64,000 nucleotides of DNA from JADLHS01 sp049840435 (GTDB taxonomy: Bacteria; Verrucomicrobiota; Verrucomicrobiia; Limisphaerales; JADLHS01): the NCBI GenBank assembly GCA_049840435.1, contig JASGKY010000043.1, forward strand, positions 124,001 to 188,000, given 5' to 3'. Every line of letters begins with the position of its first letter. Within the stretch, counting starts at the first letter, position 1. Under the pieces are notes generated by a model that was not told where the DNA came from, searched no databases, and worked only from the letters and a program-made list of their open reading frames with translations. This document shows, piece by piece, positions 47,343 through 55,844 of this stretch. Both the position numbers and the translations under genes were made by a program.

Positions 47343-47388
47343 TTGTATCCCGCGTCTGGCGGAGTTCCCTGTCGGATGCGGGATACAA
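47343..47388 (+). terminator. Terminator of the sulfatase gene
   Basis: TTGTATCCCGC, 24-nt loop, GCGGGATACAA: an 11-bp perfect stem 9 bp after the stop codon. It is followed by TCTCAAGAGATTTT, a small second hairpin with a T-run. Confidence 0.6.
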
Positions 47389-47533
47389 TCTCAAGAGATT
47401 TTGAAGTATATGCCCAGCGAGCAAGCCAGTGTCAGTAATCAGTGACGTATCAGCACTAACTGTGTGGCCGTTGAAGGCTCGTGAATTTGTAGAGTGATCT
47501 AAGCTGACCACTAAATGATTGGTGGATGTATTT

Positions 47534-47740
47534 ATGGAAATTAGTGACGTATTTGCAGATTTGACCAAACGAGAAAATGTTGTTTTAGCGGAACTTTCCA
47601 AGGGCCGTGCCGACAAAGAAATCGCCAACAACCTAGTTATGAGTGTGCCTACGGTGCGGACGCATTTGCGCAGCATTTACTTCAAGTTAAAAGTGCGGTC
47701 GCGTACCGAGGCAGTCATTAAGTATTTACAGCTTAATTAA
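47534..47740 (+). CDS. Orphan LuxR-type DNA-binding protein
   Basis: A 68-residue protein that is almost only a LuxR/NarL helix-turn-helix: FADLTKRENVVLAELSKGRA, then DKEIANNLVMSVPTVRTHLR and SIYFKLKVRSRTEAVIKYL. It has no receiver or ligand domain. ATG 47534 is used because the alternative TTG 47519 adds only five residues. It lies 200 bp after the sulfatase and ahead of the haloperoxidase. A regulator of the flanking exported proteins is plausible. Confidence 0.8.
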   Translation: MEISDVFADLTKRENVVLAELSKGRADKEIANNLVMSVPTVRTHLRSIYFKLKVRSRTEAVIKYLQLN

Positions 47741-47798
47741 AGAGCATAAAGGCGAAGAAATGGATTCGCTGTGATCGCAATGTCGCAACCGGTAGCTG

Positions 47799-47814
47799 GT
47801 ATCGGCGCCGATAC
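47799..47814 (+). terminator. Palindromic hairpin with T-rich tail
   Basis: GTATCG-GCGC-CGATAC followed by TTTAATTT, 58 bp after the LuxR gene. Just before it, ACCGG-TAG-CTGG (47788-47799) is a possible degenerate dyad motif. Confidence 0.5.
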
Positions 47815-47907
47815 TTTAATTTCAACACTTTCTTCGGTTTGCATTACGGCACGTGCTGATGTGGAAACTGAAGTTGCCAAAAAACAACAAAACAAAACGA
47901 AGAAAAC

Positions 47908-49167
47908 ATGAAACTGAAATCCACATATCTCCCGGCCTTTGCCTTCGCGGCGCTGGCTTCGACCTTAACTCCCGCCTCGGCGGATGTTGTCACGGATTGG
48001 AATCAAATCACCGTGGCTGCTACCAAAACCGGCGGACTCAACAGCAACCTTGGCACGCGCATTGATGCGATTGCGTCCATCGCCGTCTATGACGCGGTGA
48101 ATTCCATCCTGCAATTCGGCACGCCGTATCACTACAACGTGCCGCCCACCGGCCCGGCTGATCCGGCAGCCGCTGTCGCGCAGGCCGCGCACGATGTGCT
48201 GACGAATTACTTTCCAGCGCAGGTGACGGCGTTGGACAGTAATCTGAATTACACGTTGAGTTTCATTCCAAACGGACCGGCCAAAGCAAACGGCCAAGCG
48301 GTCGGTTCAGCAGCAGCGGCGGACATCATTGCTTTGCGAGCGGGTGATGGATCAAGCCCGAACACCACTTATCCTGGGCCGGGCGTCATCACGGTCGGCG
48401 CGTATCAGTTGACTCCCAACATTCCGACCGTGACGTCGCCGCCGTTTACGTTTGGGCCGGGCATCAATTCACAGTGGGCCAACGTCACTCCGTTTGTGCT
48501 CACGTCGCCGAGTCAGTTTCGTCCCGTGCCGCCACCGGCAGTGGGCAGTGCCAAATACACCAAGGCGTTGAACGAAGTAAAAGTTCTCGGTAACCCTGCC
48601 AATCCGCGACATACCACCGAGCAAACTAGCATCGCGCAGTTCTACAAACAGGACGCGGAAATTCTCGTCAACGAAGCTGGGCGGCTGTTGTCTGCGGCGC
48701 ACGGTCTGTCGCTTAAGGACAACGCCTTGCTGTTTCTCCGTCTGAATCTGGCGCTGGCGGATTCACGCATCGCGGAATGGGACGCGAAATACTTCTACCT
48801 CTACTGGCGGCCAATCACGGCCTTGAATGCCGATCCTGACGGAGTGGTGCGTAATAACTACACCGCTTGGCGACCAACGATTCTGACGCCGAATCACCCG
48901 TCGTATCCGAGCGGGCACAGCGGGACGGTGGTGGGAATCGAAGTGTTACGCGCTTATTTCGGCGACGCCAACACGCTGACGTTGCATACGACCACAGCAG
49001 GTGAACCGCCGCGCACTGTCACCTCGCTCACCCAGATTGAAATCGAAAATGGTTTGAGCCGCGTGTATGGCGGCATCCATTTCTCTTTCGACAACGAGGC
49101 TGGGCAGATTCTTGGCTACAACGTCGCCGCCCGCGTTTTAACGCACGGCCCGCAACTGTTGCCATAA
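47908..49167 (+). CDS. Exported vanadium-dependent haloperoxidase / PAP2-superfamily protein
   Basis: A 419-residue protein with a signal peptide (YLPAFAFAALASTLTPASA). The C-terminal half has the three conserved blocks of the superfamily: KYFYLYWRPITAL (Arg), NHPSYPSGHSGTVVG (Ser, Gly, His) and SRVYGGIHFSFDNEAG (Arg and catalytic His). The N-terminal helices (DAIASIAVYDAVNSI) match vanadium haloperoxidase-like proteins rather than lipid phosphatases. The activity could be halide oxidation or phosphatase. It stands alone between the LuxR and PEP-CTERM genes. Confidence 0.85.
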   Translation: MKLKSTYLPAFAFAALASTLTPASADVVTDWNQITVAATKTGGLNSNLGTRIDAIASIAVYDAVNSILQFGTPYHYNVPPTGPADPAAAVAQAAHDVLTNYFPAQVTALDSNLNYTLSFIPNGPAKANGQAVGSAAAADIIALRAGDGSSPNTTYPGPGVITVGAYQLTPNIPTVTSPPFTFGPGINSQWANVTPFVLTSPSQFRPVPPPAVGSAKYTKALNEVKVLGNPANPRHTTEQTSIAQFYKQDAEILVNEAGRLLSAAHGLSLKDNALLFLRLNLALADSRIAEWDAKYFYLYWRPITALNADPDGVVRNNYTAWRPTILTPNHPSYPSGHSGTVVGIEVLRAYFGDANTLTLHTTTAGEPPRTVTSLTQIEIENGLSRVYGGIHFSFDNEAGQILGYNVAARVLTHGPQLLP

Positions 49168-49219
49168 TCAAACCAACTCAACAAACATCAGAAAATAAAT
49201 CTATAACTCGATACGCATT

Positions 49220-49958
49220 ATGAAACAAAACATGACTCTATCTTTTCCGCAGTTGGCCACGCGCACACTGCTGGCCGCTTCACTGGCCTTGATCGCACCA
49301 CTTGCGACCCAAGGTCAGATTCTCAATCCCAGCTTCGAATCCGGAACGGCGAGTTGGATCGAGACCGGCGGCTTCGGAAACTTCACCGCGCCCACTTTAG
49401 TGGCCGGTCTATATCAAACGGTCAATCCAGTTCAAGGCACGCGCCTTGGCTTGATCTCGAATGATGGCGTCGCCACGGAAACGATCTCGCAGACCTTCAC
49501 GCTGTCGGCGGGGCCGAACTATCTCACGTTCAGCTATCGTTATCTCACGGATGAATACAACGATCCGTTTGCGAATGACGCCGCGTGGGCCACGCTGACG
49601 CCAACTGTTGGAAGTCCGCTAACGCTTTTTAGTGTTTCGCGCAACGACCTTCAAGCGGGCGGTGCCCGGGCCATTGCTGCCAGGCGCGGTCTATTTCGAC
49701 ATCCAGACCATCGCGCAAGGTGGATGGCAGACGGTGACGGCGAACCTCTCGGCGTTTGCCGGACAAACCGTGACGCTGGCCTTCAATGTTGATAACGGTG
49801 GCGACCCGGACTTGTTGCTCGAGAGCCGGCTCGCCGTTGACAACCTGTCCATCTCAGCCGTCCCCGAACCGAGCGCGCCAGCGCTGCTGGGATTGGGATT
49901 GCTGACATTGATTGGTGTCCAACGTGTGCGCCGCGCCAAACAATTGTCGGCAACATAA
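49220..49958 (+). CDS. PEP-CTERM sorting-domain exported protein (one frameshift)
   Basis: A signal peptide (LLAASLALIAPLATQG) is followed by a choice-of-anchor-type beta domain (ILNPSFESGTASWIETGGFG, NYLTFSYRYLTDEYNDPFAND). The first frame would stop at 49792, but the second frame supplies YFDIQTIAQGGWQT and the C-terminal sorting tail VPEPSAPALLGLGLLTLIGV followed by RRAK. One base change in the GCGGTGCCCGGG tract near 49655-49675 joins them, giving about 245 residues. PEP-CTERM proteins are processed by an exosortase, so one should exist elsewhere in this genome. Confidence 0.8.
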
Positions 49959-49994
49959 AATCAAGAAGGCAAACCCTAGCGAACATGGAAAGCT

Positions 49995-50026
49995 GGCAGG
50001 CGACAGTCACCTAGCTGTCGCCTGCC
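49995..50026 (+). terminator. Strong hairpin terminator
   Basis: GGCAGGCGACAG, 8-nt loop, CTGTCGCCTGCC: a perfect 12-bp stem between the PEP-CTERM gene and the NIL gene. Followed by TAATC without a T-run. Confidence 0.6.
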
Positions 50027-50054
50027 TAATCAGAAGCAGATTCAATCAGATCCT

Positions 50055-50300
50055 ATGTCCCAAGAATTACAACGTTACTGGCTCACCTATCCGACCAAAC
50101 AAATGAAGCACCCGGTCGTCGGTGAGATGAAAAAGAAGTTCGCGCTCACCACCCAGATCCGGAGCGCCACAATCACCGAGGAGTTCGGGCAGATCGCGCT
50201 CGAGCTCACCGGCGAACAGAAAGTCATCGGTGCGGCGGTGCGCTGGTTTCGCCGACGGGGCGTTCAGGTGGATCACCTCGCGCTCAGCGGCGTCACTTGA
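50055..50300 (+). CDS. NIL-domain small protein
   Basis: An 81-residue protein with the ferredoxin-like fold of NIL domains: two strands around IRSATITEEFGQIALELTGE, then the helix KVIGAAVRWFRRRGVQVDHL. NIL domains occur at the end of the methionine importer MetN and as free-standing proteins in sulfur-related clusters, where they may bind sulfur amino acids. The first residues (QRYWLTYPTKQMKHPVVGEM) are also typical of the stand-alone form. It lies 290 bp before the encapsulin gene in the same direction, so a regulatory or ligand-binding role in the sulfur locus is plausible but unproven. Confidence 0.75.
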   Translation: MSQELQRYWLTYPTKQMKHPVVGEMKKKFALTTQIRSATITEEFGQIALELTGEQKVIGAAVRWFRRRGVQVDHLALSGVT

Positions 50301-50315
50301 ATTGATTTTGCCAGA

Positions 50316-50343
50316 TTGACTTGCCCGTCCGGGCCAATAGCAT
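50316..50343 (+). promoter_or_regulatory. Putative promoter of the encapsulin operon
   Basis: TTGACT, 16 bp, TAGCAT. It is just after the NIL gene and predicts a leader of roughly 240 nt containing dyad motif copy D. Confidence 0.4.
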
Positions 50344-50397
50344 CTGGGCCAGAGAGGCGACCTCGCCATCTGTAGTTTTCCAAAATCCTTACGGCGC

Positions 50398-50415
50398 TGA
50401 CCGGTCCTCTGGAAG
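50398..50415 (+). promoter_or_regulatory. Dyad motif copy D in the encapsulin leader
   Basis: TGACCGG-TCCT-CTGGAAG. The right arm is CTGG, keeping the stem by a G-U pair, which suggests RNA pairing. GGAAG stands 5 nt before an ATG that opens a 20-codon frame ending before the shell gene. A GGCG-ACCT-CGCC hairpin lies about 35 nt upstream. Confidence 0.45.
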
Positions 50416-50593
50416 CTCCCATGAAACTGAAATTGAATTCATGTCGAGTTGTGTCCAAAAGCCGACCCGGTCGGATGTCCTAACAAGTTGCTTTGATCGC
50501 GCTACGCATACGGCGCGCGTCATCGTGTCTTTGTTTCCCTCGCGACTCACCGCGTGAACCTGCTGTCTTTATCCAAAATCATTCATCAACAAC

Positions 50594-51553
50594 ATGAGCA
50601 AAGAACTTATCAACGAACATCTCAGTCTGAGTGCCGCGTCTGCGCGCAACCTCGCCACCGCCACTGTTACCGTGCCGCAGATCACGGACATCACGCCGCG
50701 CTGGCTCAACAAATTATTGCCGTGGGTGGACGTGGATGGCGGCGTCTATCGCGTCAACCGCGTGGCCAAAGCCGAAAAAGGAAAGCTCGCGAACGAATTT
50801 GGCGAGAGCAAAGTGGACTTGCTCACTGTGGACGGCGGTGAACCGAAATTGCCGACGACGTTCGTGGATTACGAGGAAGACCCGCGCGAATATCATCTCA
50901 GCACTATTCAGACAGTGTTGCGCACGCACACACGCGTGACTGATCTCTACAGCAACAAGATTGATCAACTTCGCGAACAGATCCGGCTGACGGTTGAAGC
51001 GGTGAAAGAGAAAGAGGAGTGGGAACTCATCAATCATCCTGACTTTGGGTTGCTCAAAGAGGTTGTGCCGTCCCAAACCATCAACACTCGCAAAGGCGCT
51101 CCCTCGCCAGATGATCTCGACGAATTGCTCGGCCTTGTCTGGAAGAAACCGGCATTTTTTCTCGCACATCCCAAGGCGATTGTTGCTTTCGGTCGCGAAG
51201 CCACGCGTCGCGGCGTGCCGCCGCCGACAGTGCATCTGTTTGGAACGCCATTCATCACCTGGCGCGGCGTGCCGTTGATTCCGAGCAACAAACTCGAAGT
51301 GACCAAGAACTCCACGAGCATTCTGTTGCTACGTGTCGGCGAAGCGGAGCAAGGCGTCGTCGGTCTGCAGAAGACTGGTGTCACTGGCGAGGTTGAGCCT
51401 GGTCTGTCCGTGCGCTACATGGGTACGAACGTGAACTCCATCGCATCGCACCTCGTCACGCGCTATTTCTCGGCAGCGGTGCTGACCACCGATGCCATCG
51501 CGCGTTTGGATAATGTCGTGGTGAACAATTACTATGACTACAGCGCCAAATAG
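50594..51553 (+). CDS. Family 2A encapsulin nanocompartment shell protein
   Basis: A 319-residue HK97-fold shell protein. The N-terminal arm (LSLSAASARNLATATVTVPQ, then ITPRWLNKLLPWVDVDGGVYRVNR) and the segments YHLSTIQTVLRTHTRVTDLYS and RYMGTNVNSIASHLVTRYFS match the family 2A (SrpI-like) shells. There is no inserted cyclic-nucleotide-binding domain, which separates it from family 2B. It contains no cysteine at all. The next gene, overlapping by 20 bp, encodes the known cargo type, a cysteine desulfurase with a disordered extension. The shell should form an icosahedral compartment holding that enzyme. No Shine-Dalgarno sequence is evident at ATG 50594. Confidence 0.93.
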   Translation: MSKELINEHLSLSAASARNLATATVTVPQITDITPRWLNKLLPWVDVDGGVYRVNRVAKAEKGKLANEFGESKVDLLTVDGGEPKLPTTFVDYEEDPREYHLSTIQTVLRTHTRVTDLYSNKIDQLREQIRLTVEAVKEKEEWELINHPDFGLLKEVVPSQTINTRKGAPSPDDLDELLGLVWKKPAFFLAHPKAIVAFGREATRRGVPPPTVHLFGTPFITWRGVPLIPSNKLEVTKNSTSILLLRVGEAEQGVVGLQKTGVTGEVEPGLSVRYMGTNVNSIASHLVTRYFSAAVLTTDAIARLDNVVVNNYYDYSAK

Positions 51554-53270
51554 TGACGCATCGCCCGCCGCCGTTCCGGCGACGGACGAATCTGTGCACA
51601 CAGACCTGGTCGCAAAGCTGGTGGCCGAGGCGTTCTCGGGTTTGACCCGAGGTGTAAAGCCGCCTGCATCGGTGCCGAATGTTCCGGCGGAATTGCCCGT
51701 CGCACCCAGCTTGCCCAACACGGCTGCGAGCGAAGCGCCATCGGCATTGCCGCCAGTGCATCCCACGGCGCAACCCGCCGCGCCAAAACTCGCGGCGGCG
51801 GAACAGACACCCACGGGCGCGCATTCGCCGAACGCTAGTGATTCGTATGCGTTCGGTGAACCACGTTGCAATGGTAGCTATCGCCCCGAGAACAACCGAC
51901 CCGACACGAAGACGGCGAACTCGAATTCAGTGCTTGGGTTCGCGCAGCCGGAATCCGCCGCCACGCCGGACTTCTATTTTCTGAAAGGCCTCCAGCCGAC
52001 CGGGAAATCCCCTGCGGCCTGCCAATCTTATCCGAAGAACGCCGCGCCGATTCCGAAGTTCGACATTGATAGCGTGCGCCGGGATTTTCCGGCGCTGCAT
52101 CAGTTCGTTAATGGCCAGCCGCTCATCTGGCTCGACAACGCCGCCACCACGCACAAGCCACAGGCGGTGATTGATGCGACCTCGCAGTTCTACAGCCGCG
52201 ACAACTCAAACATCCATCGTGCGGCGCATACGTTGTCCACTCGGGCCACCGAGTTGTTCGAAGCCGGACGCGAGAAAGTGCGAAAGTTTCTCGGTGCAGC
52301 GGACACGAAAGAAATCGTTTTCGCTCGCGGCACGACCGAGGCCATCAATCTCGTCGCGCAAAGCTACGGACGCAAGAATATCGGCGCAGGCGACGAAATC
52401 ATAATCAGCGAACTGGAGCATCACGCGAACATCGTTCCGTGGAAGTTGCTGGCCGAGCAGGTGGGCGCGACGGTGCGCGTCATCCCGATCAATGATCGCG
52501 GTGAATTGATCCTCGACGAATACGTGAAACTGCTTGGGCCACGCACGAAGTTTGTTTCCGTGGCGCACGTATCTAATTCGCTTGGTACGATCAATCCGGT
52601 GGAGCAGATCATCGCACTGGCTCACGCGCGGGGCGTGCCGGTATTGATTGACGGCGCGCAATCCACGCCGCACCTGCCGGTGAATGTCACTGCGTTGGAC
52701 GTGGATTTCTATGTGTTCTCGGGTCACAAGATTTTTGCGCCGACGGGCATCGGCGCGTTGTATGGCAAGGCGGCGTTGCTCGAAGCCATGCCGCCGTGGC
52801 AGGGCGGTGGGCACATGATCCAGGACGTGCGCTTCGAGAAAACGATCTACAAAAGCGCGCCGGAAAAATTCGAGGCCGGCACGCCGGACATCGCGGGCGT
52901 CGTCGGACTGGGCGCGGCGATTGATTATCTCTTTAAGGTCGGCATTCCGGCGATAGCGGCCTACGAACACGCATTGCTTGAATATGCACAACATGCATTG
53001 AGCACGATTCCCGGTCTGCGACCCATCGGCACGGCAGCGAACAAGGCGAGCGTGTTGTCGTTCGTGATTCCTGGTGTGTCGAACGACAGTATTGCGCGGC
53101 ATCTGGACAAGCAGGGCATCGCCGTCCGCGCTGGCCATCACTGCGCGCAACCAGCCATCCGGCATTTCGGTCTGGAGACGAGCGTGCGCCCGTCGCTTGC
53201 CTTTTACAACACGCGTGAAGAGGTGGATGCACTCGTGCGCGCATTGCGTTCGTTGAAGCGGGGTACATAG
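51534..53270 (+). CDS. Family 2A encapsulin cargo: cysteine desulfurase with cargo-loading extension
   Basis: A 578-residue protein. Residues 1-175 are Ala/Pro-rich and low in complexity, the unstructured region that targets such desulfurases into family 2A shells; its last part (SNSVLGFAQPESAATPDFYF) is less biased and may be the shell contact. From about 176 it is a SufS/CsdA-type class V aminotransferase fold: WLDNAATTHKPQAV, SELEHHANIVPWK, VLIDGAQSTPHL, PLP lysine in FSGHKIFAPTG (K399) and catalytic Cys537 in AVRAGHHCAQPAI. It converts cysteine to alanine and enzyme persulfide. In characterised relatives the sulfur is stored inside the shell. It overlaps the shell gene by 20 bp, so levels should be coupled. 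Confidence 0.93.
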   Translation: MTTAPNSDASPAAVPATDESVHTDLVAKLVAEAFSGLTRGVKPPASVPNVPAELPVAPSLPNTAASEAPSALPPVHPTAQPAAPKLAAAEQTPTGAHSPNASDSYAFGEPRCNGSYRPENNRPDTKTANSNSVLGFAQPESAATPDFYFLKGLQPTGKSPAACQSYPKNAAPIPKFDIDSVRRDFPALHQFVNGQPLIWLDNAATTHKPQAVIDATSQFYSRDNSNIHRAAHTLSTRATELFEAGREKVRKFLGAADTKEIVFARGTTEAINLVAQSYGRKNIGAGDEIIISELEHHANIVPWKLLAEQVGATVRVIPINDRGELILDEYVKLLGPRTKFVSVAHVSNSLGTINPVEQIIALAHARGVPVLIDGAQSTPHLPVNVTALDVDFYVFSGHKIFAPTGIGALYGKAALLEAMPPWQGGGHMIQDVRFEKTIYKSAPEKFEAGTPDIAGVVGLGAAIDYLFKVGIPAIAAYEHALLEYAQHALSTIPGLRPIGTAANKASVLSFVIPGVSNDSIARHLDKQGIAVRAGHHCAQPAIRHFGLETSVRPSLAFYNTREEVDALVRALRSLKRGT

Positions 53271-53280
53271 TGAATTGCTT

Positions 53281-53811
53281 ATGAAAACGATTTCGCCCGC
53301 AGAACTGCAAAGATTGCTCACGGCTCAGCCGAAGCTGCCGTTGCTGGATGTGCGAACCCCGGTGGAGTTTGCCGAGGTCCATGTTGCAGAGGCGCGCAAC
53401 ATTCCGCTCGACGAAATCAACCCCAAGGAGCTCGCCGGCTCGGGGCAGATCCGCAAAGACCACCCGGTTTACTTTCTATGTCGCAGCGGACAGCGCGCCA
53501 CGCGGGCGGCGGAGAAGTTTGCCAAGGAAGGTTTTTACGAACCGGTTGTGATTGAAGGCGGGACGCAGGCGTGGCTTGAGGCCAATCTTCCGGTGGTGCG
53601 TGGGAAATCCAAAGTCATTAGCTTGGAACGGCAGGTGCGCATCGTGGCGGGAACGTTGGTATTCACCGGCGTGACGCTCGGATGGTTCGTGCATCCGGGC
53701 TTCTTTGGGTTGGCGGCATTTGTGGGGGCGGGATTGGTGTTCGCCGGCATCACGGATTTTTGCGGCATGGGATTGCTGTTGGCCAAAGCGCCGTGGAACA
53801 AGAAAGCGTGA
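53281..53811 (+). CDS. Rhodanese-like protein with membrane tail
   Basis: A 176-residue protein. Residues 1-110 are a rhodanese domain with LLDVRTPVEFAEVHV, RNIPLDEI and the active-site loop YFLCRSGQRAT (Cys67). The C-terminal 70 residues carry two hydrophobic helices (IVAGTLVFTGVTLGWFV and FVGAGLVFAGITDFCGMGLL), a DUF2892-type tail, placing the enzyme at the inner membrane. Starting 10 bp after the desulfurase stop (ATG 53281, TTG 53275 rejected), it probably moves sulfane sulfur to or from the encapsulin pathway. This gene is a regular neighbour in family 2A loci. Confidence 0.9.
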   Translation: MKTISPAELQRLLTAQPKLPLLDVRTPVEFAEVHVAEARNIPLDEINPKELAGSGQIRKDHPVYFLCRSGQRATRAAEKFAKEGFYEPVVIEGGTQAWLEANLPVVRGKSKVISLERQVRIVAGTLVFTGVTLGWFVHPGFFGLAAFVGAGLVFAGITDFCGMGLLLAKAPWNKKA

Positions 53812-53813
53812 TT

Positions 53814-54803
53814 ATGAGTGAATCCAAGTCAGCGGCTCACGAAACCGAATTGATCGGTGGCACGCCCCGTCGCGACGCTGTGTGGATGGCGGAACTGGTG
53901 GATGCTTCAGTCACGGAACTCCTGCGCTCTTACGCTCGCGCTGGCGGCTTGAACAATCGCGACGCGCACAACATGCCGTCCAAACGCGCCGTCGGGCAGA
54001 TTTGTGAAGACCTGTTGCAGATCATCTTTCCCGGTTTTCACGACGAAGATGCCGTGCAGCATAATTCTATTGAGGAACTCACCGCCGCCCGACTCTCGTT
54101 GGTGATCAAGCGCCTGACCGAGCAAGTCCGTAAAGCGGTCCGCATCGGTGATCCGCATAAGCCCACCGGTCGCACGCCGCCGATCATCCGCAAATTTTGC
54201 CAATCATTGCCCGAAGTGCGTGACCTGCTGCGCACCGACATTGAGGAAGCATTCAACGGCGACCCCGCGACGTTACATCGCGAGGAAGTGATTCTTTCCT
54301 ACCCCTTCATCGAAGCCATCGCCATCCAACGCCTCGCGCATCGGTTGTATCATTACGGCGCGCCGATTGTGCCGCGCATGATGACCGAGTGGGCGCATAG
54401 TCGCACTGGGATTGATATTCATCCCGGCGCGAGCATCGGGACGCACTTCTTCATTGATCATGGCACGGGCGTGGTGATCGGCGAAACGTGCAACATCGGC
54501 AACAATGTGAAAATTTATCACGGCGTCACGCTGGGGGCGCGGAGTTTTGTGAAAGATGAGGACGGCCACGTCGTCAAAGGCGGCAAGCGTCATCCTGATG
54601 TCGCCGACAACGTGACGATCTATCCCAACTCCACCATCCTTGGCGGCAAGACGGTGATTGGTGCGAATTCGACCATTGGCGCGAATGTGTTCCTCATGCA
54701 TAGCGTCCCGGCAAGTTCACTGGTGGTTTACGAGGAAAAGCAACTGGTCATCCGGGACAAGTCAGCGCGGCGCAAAGTGGAAGATTACGATTTCTCAATT
54801 TAA
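53814..54803 (+). CDS. cysE: Serine O-acetyltransferase (EpsC type)
   Basis: A 329-residue enzyme making O-acetylserine, the cysteine precursor. ATG 53814 follows the rhodanese stop by 2 bp. The N-terminal helical domain is about 190 residues long, as in EpsC-type enzymes and longer than in CysE of E. coli. The catalytic domain has EWAHSRTGIDIHPGASIG, FFIDHGTGVVIGETCNIG and KIYHGVTLGARSFVKDEDGH, with the hexapeptide repeats of the left-handed beta helix and the His/Asp residues of the active site. It completes the encapsulin-desulfurase-rhodanese operon and would feed CysK. Confidence 0.93.
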   Translation: MSESKSAAHETELIGGTPRRDAVWMAELVDASVTELLRSYARAGGLNNRDAHNMPSKRAVGQICEDLLQIIFPGFHDEDAVQHNSIEELTAARLSLVIKRLTEQVRKAVRIGDPHKPTGRTPPIIRKFCQSLPEVRDLLRTDIEEAFNGDPATLHREEVILSYPFIEAIAIQRLAHRLYHYGAPIVPRMMTEWAHSRTGIDIHPGASIGTHFFIDHGTGVVIGETCNIGNNVKIYHGVTLGARSFVKDEDGHVVKGGKRHPDVADNVTIYPNSTILGGKTVIGANSTIGANVFLMHSVPASSLVVYEEKQLVIRDKSARRKVEDYDFSI

Positions 54804-54927
54804 CGGACTAATTTGATCCGGGTTTCTTTCCTTTCGCCAGTCCTGTTTCAAGAGTTGAACTTCCTCGTTGTTGGTAAAAGGAAGCTGCGGTTTTCAGGCG
54901 TGCGCCGTAGGATGTTCCCATCTTTGG

Positions 54928-55738
54928 ATGAAACAGCTCAAATCATCGGTCGGAGATTTGCGGCGGATGTTTGCCCGCACCATCACGTTGCGGGACATCG
55001 CAGAGCCGCTGGTCTCCTTTGATCACACGCAAAAGGCGGCGGAAGTGCGCGAGTTCATGGAGCGTCGGGAATTTGACGTCGTCGGAGTGCGGGAGCAGGG
55101 AATCATCACCGGCTATCTCGTGCGGAGCGACTTGAATAGCGAGACTATTGGTGCGCATGGCCGCAAGTTTGTCGCGGACGATGTCTTGCCGGATAGCGAA
55201 CCGCTGCTCTCCGCGTTCGCGGCGCTGAGTGAGCGGCGGCACGTGTTCATCAATGTGCTCGGGCAGGTCGGGGGCATTGTCACGCGGGGTGATTTGCAGA
55301 AAGCGCCGGTGCGGCTGTGGCTGTTCGGATTGGTGTCGTTGTTGGAAATGCAATTGCTTCGTGTGGTGCGAGAGCGTTATCCGGCGGACGCCTGGATGGT
55401 GTTGCTGACAGAGGAGCGCTGTCAGGGCACGCGCCGTGTTTTTGCCGAGCGCCAGCGCCGCCGTGAAGAGAATGATTTGTCGGACTGCCTGCAATTGGGC
55501 GATAAGGCAACGATCTTCCTGGAAGGACCGCGAATTGTTCACATTGAGCGGTTTTCCTTCCAAGCAGGCAGCGGAGAATTTTTTCAAAGAGATCAGCGCC
55601 TTACGCAACGCGCTGGCCCATGCCAACGACATCGCCAGTGGGCGCTGGCCGACGTTGGTGGAATTGGTGACCACGCTCGAAGGGTTTCTCGAACGACTGG
55701 AGCAGGCCACGCTTGCGCCAGCCCAGCCTAGGGCTTGA
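54928..55738 (+). CDS. CBS-pair protein with C-terminal helical domain (one frameshift)
   Basis: Residues about 15-125 form two CBS motifs (FDHTQKAAEVREFMERREFD, VRSDLNS; LLSAFAALSERRHVFINV, GIVTRGDLQK), which usually bind adenine nucleotides. The remaining part (LRVVRERYPADAWMVLLTEE, DCLQLGDKATIFL) is helical and of unknown function. The first frame continues to 55731, but EISALRNALAHANDI and LVELVTTLEGFLERL lie in another frame; one base in TTTTCCTTCC near 55555-55562 joins ERFSF to PSKQAAENFF. RNALAHANDI resembles the R-x4-6-H motif of HEPN-like helical domains, so a link to HEPN proteins is possible. It follows cysE by 124 bp; a shared role is not shown. Confidence 0.7.
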
Positions 55739-55776
55739 GGGGCGTTGCAACGGCTTCGAACTCGTTTTGTTGCAGT

Positions 55777-55844
55777 GACGGCACTCCGTGAGCGCCGTTT
55801 CTCGCTGCTTTCTGAATTCCGGCGGTCACAGAGCGCCGCGACAA
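55777..55844. repeat. Pair of inverted REP-like repeats
   Basis: Two copies of the element seen at 14790, in opposite orientation: ACGGCACTCCGTGAGCGCC (55778-55796) and CCGGCGGTCACAGAGCGCC (55819-55837), separated by about 20 bp. This head-to-head arrangement is typical of paired REP elements. Confidence 0.5.

Noticed and set aside
50321..50557. 78-codon frame covering motif copy D
   Set aside because: Shares ADRSSG-like residues with other motif copies only because the motif is translated; frame context differs between copies.
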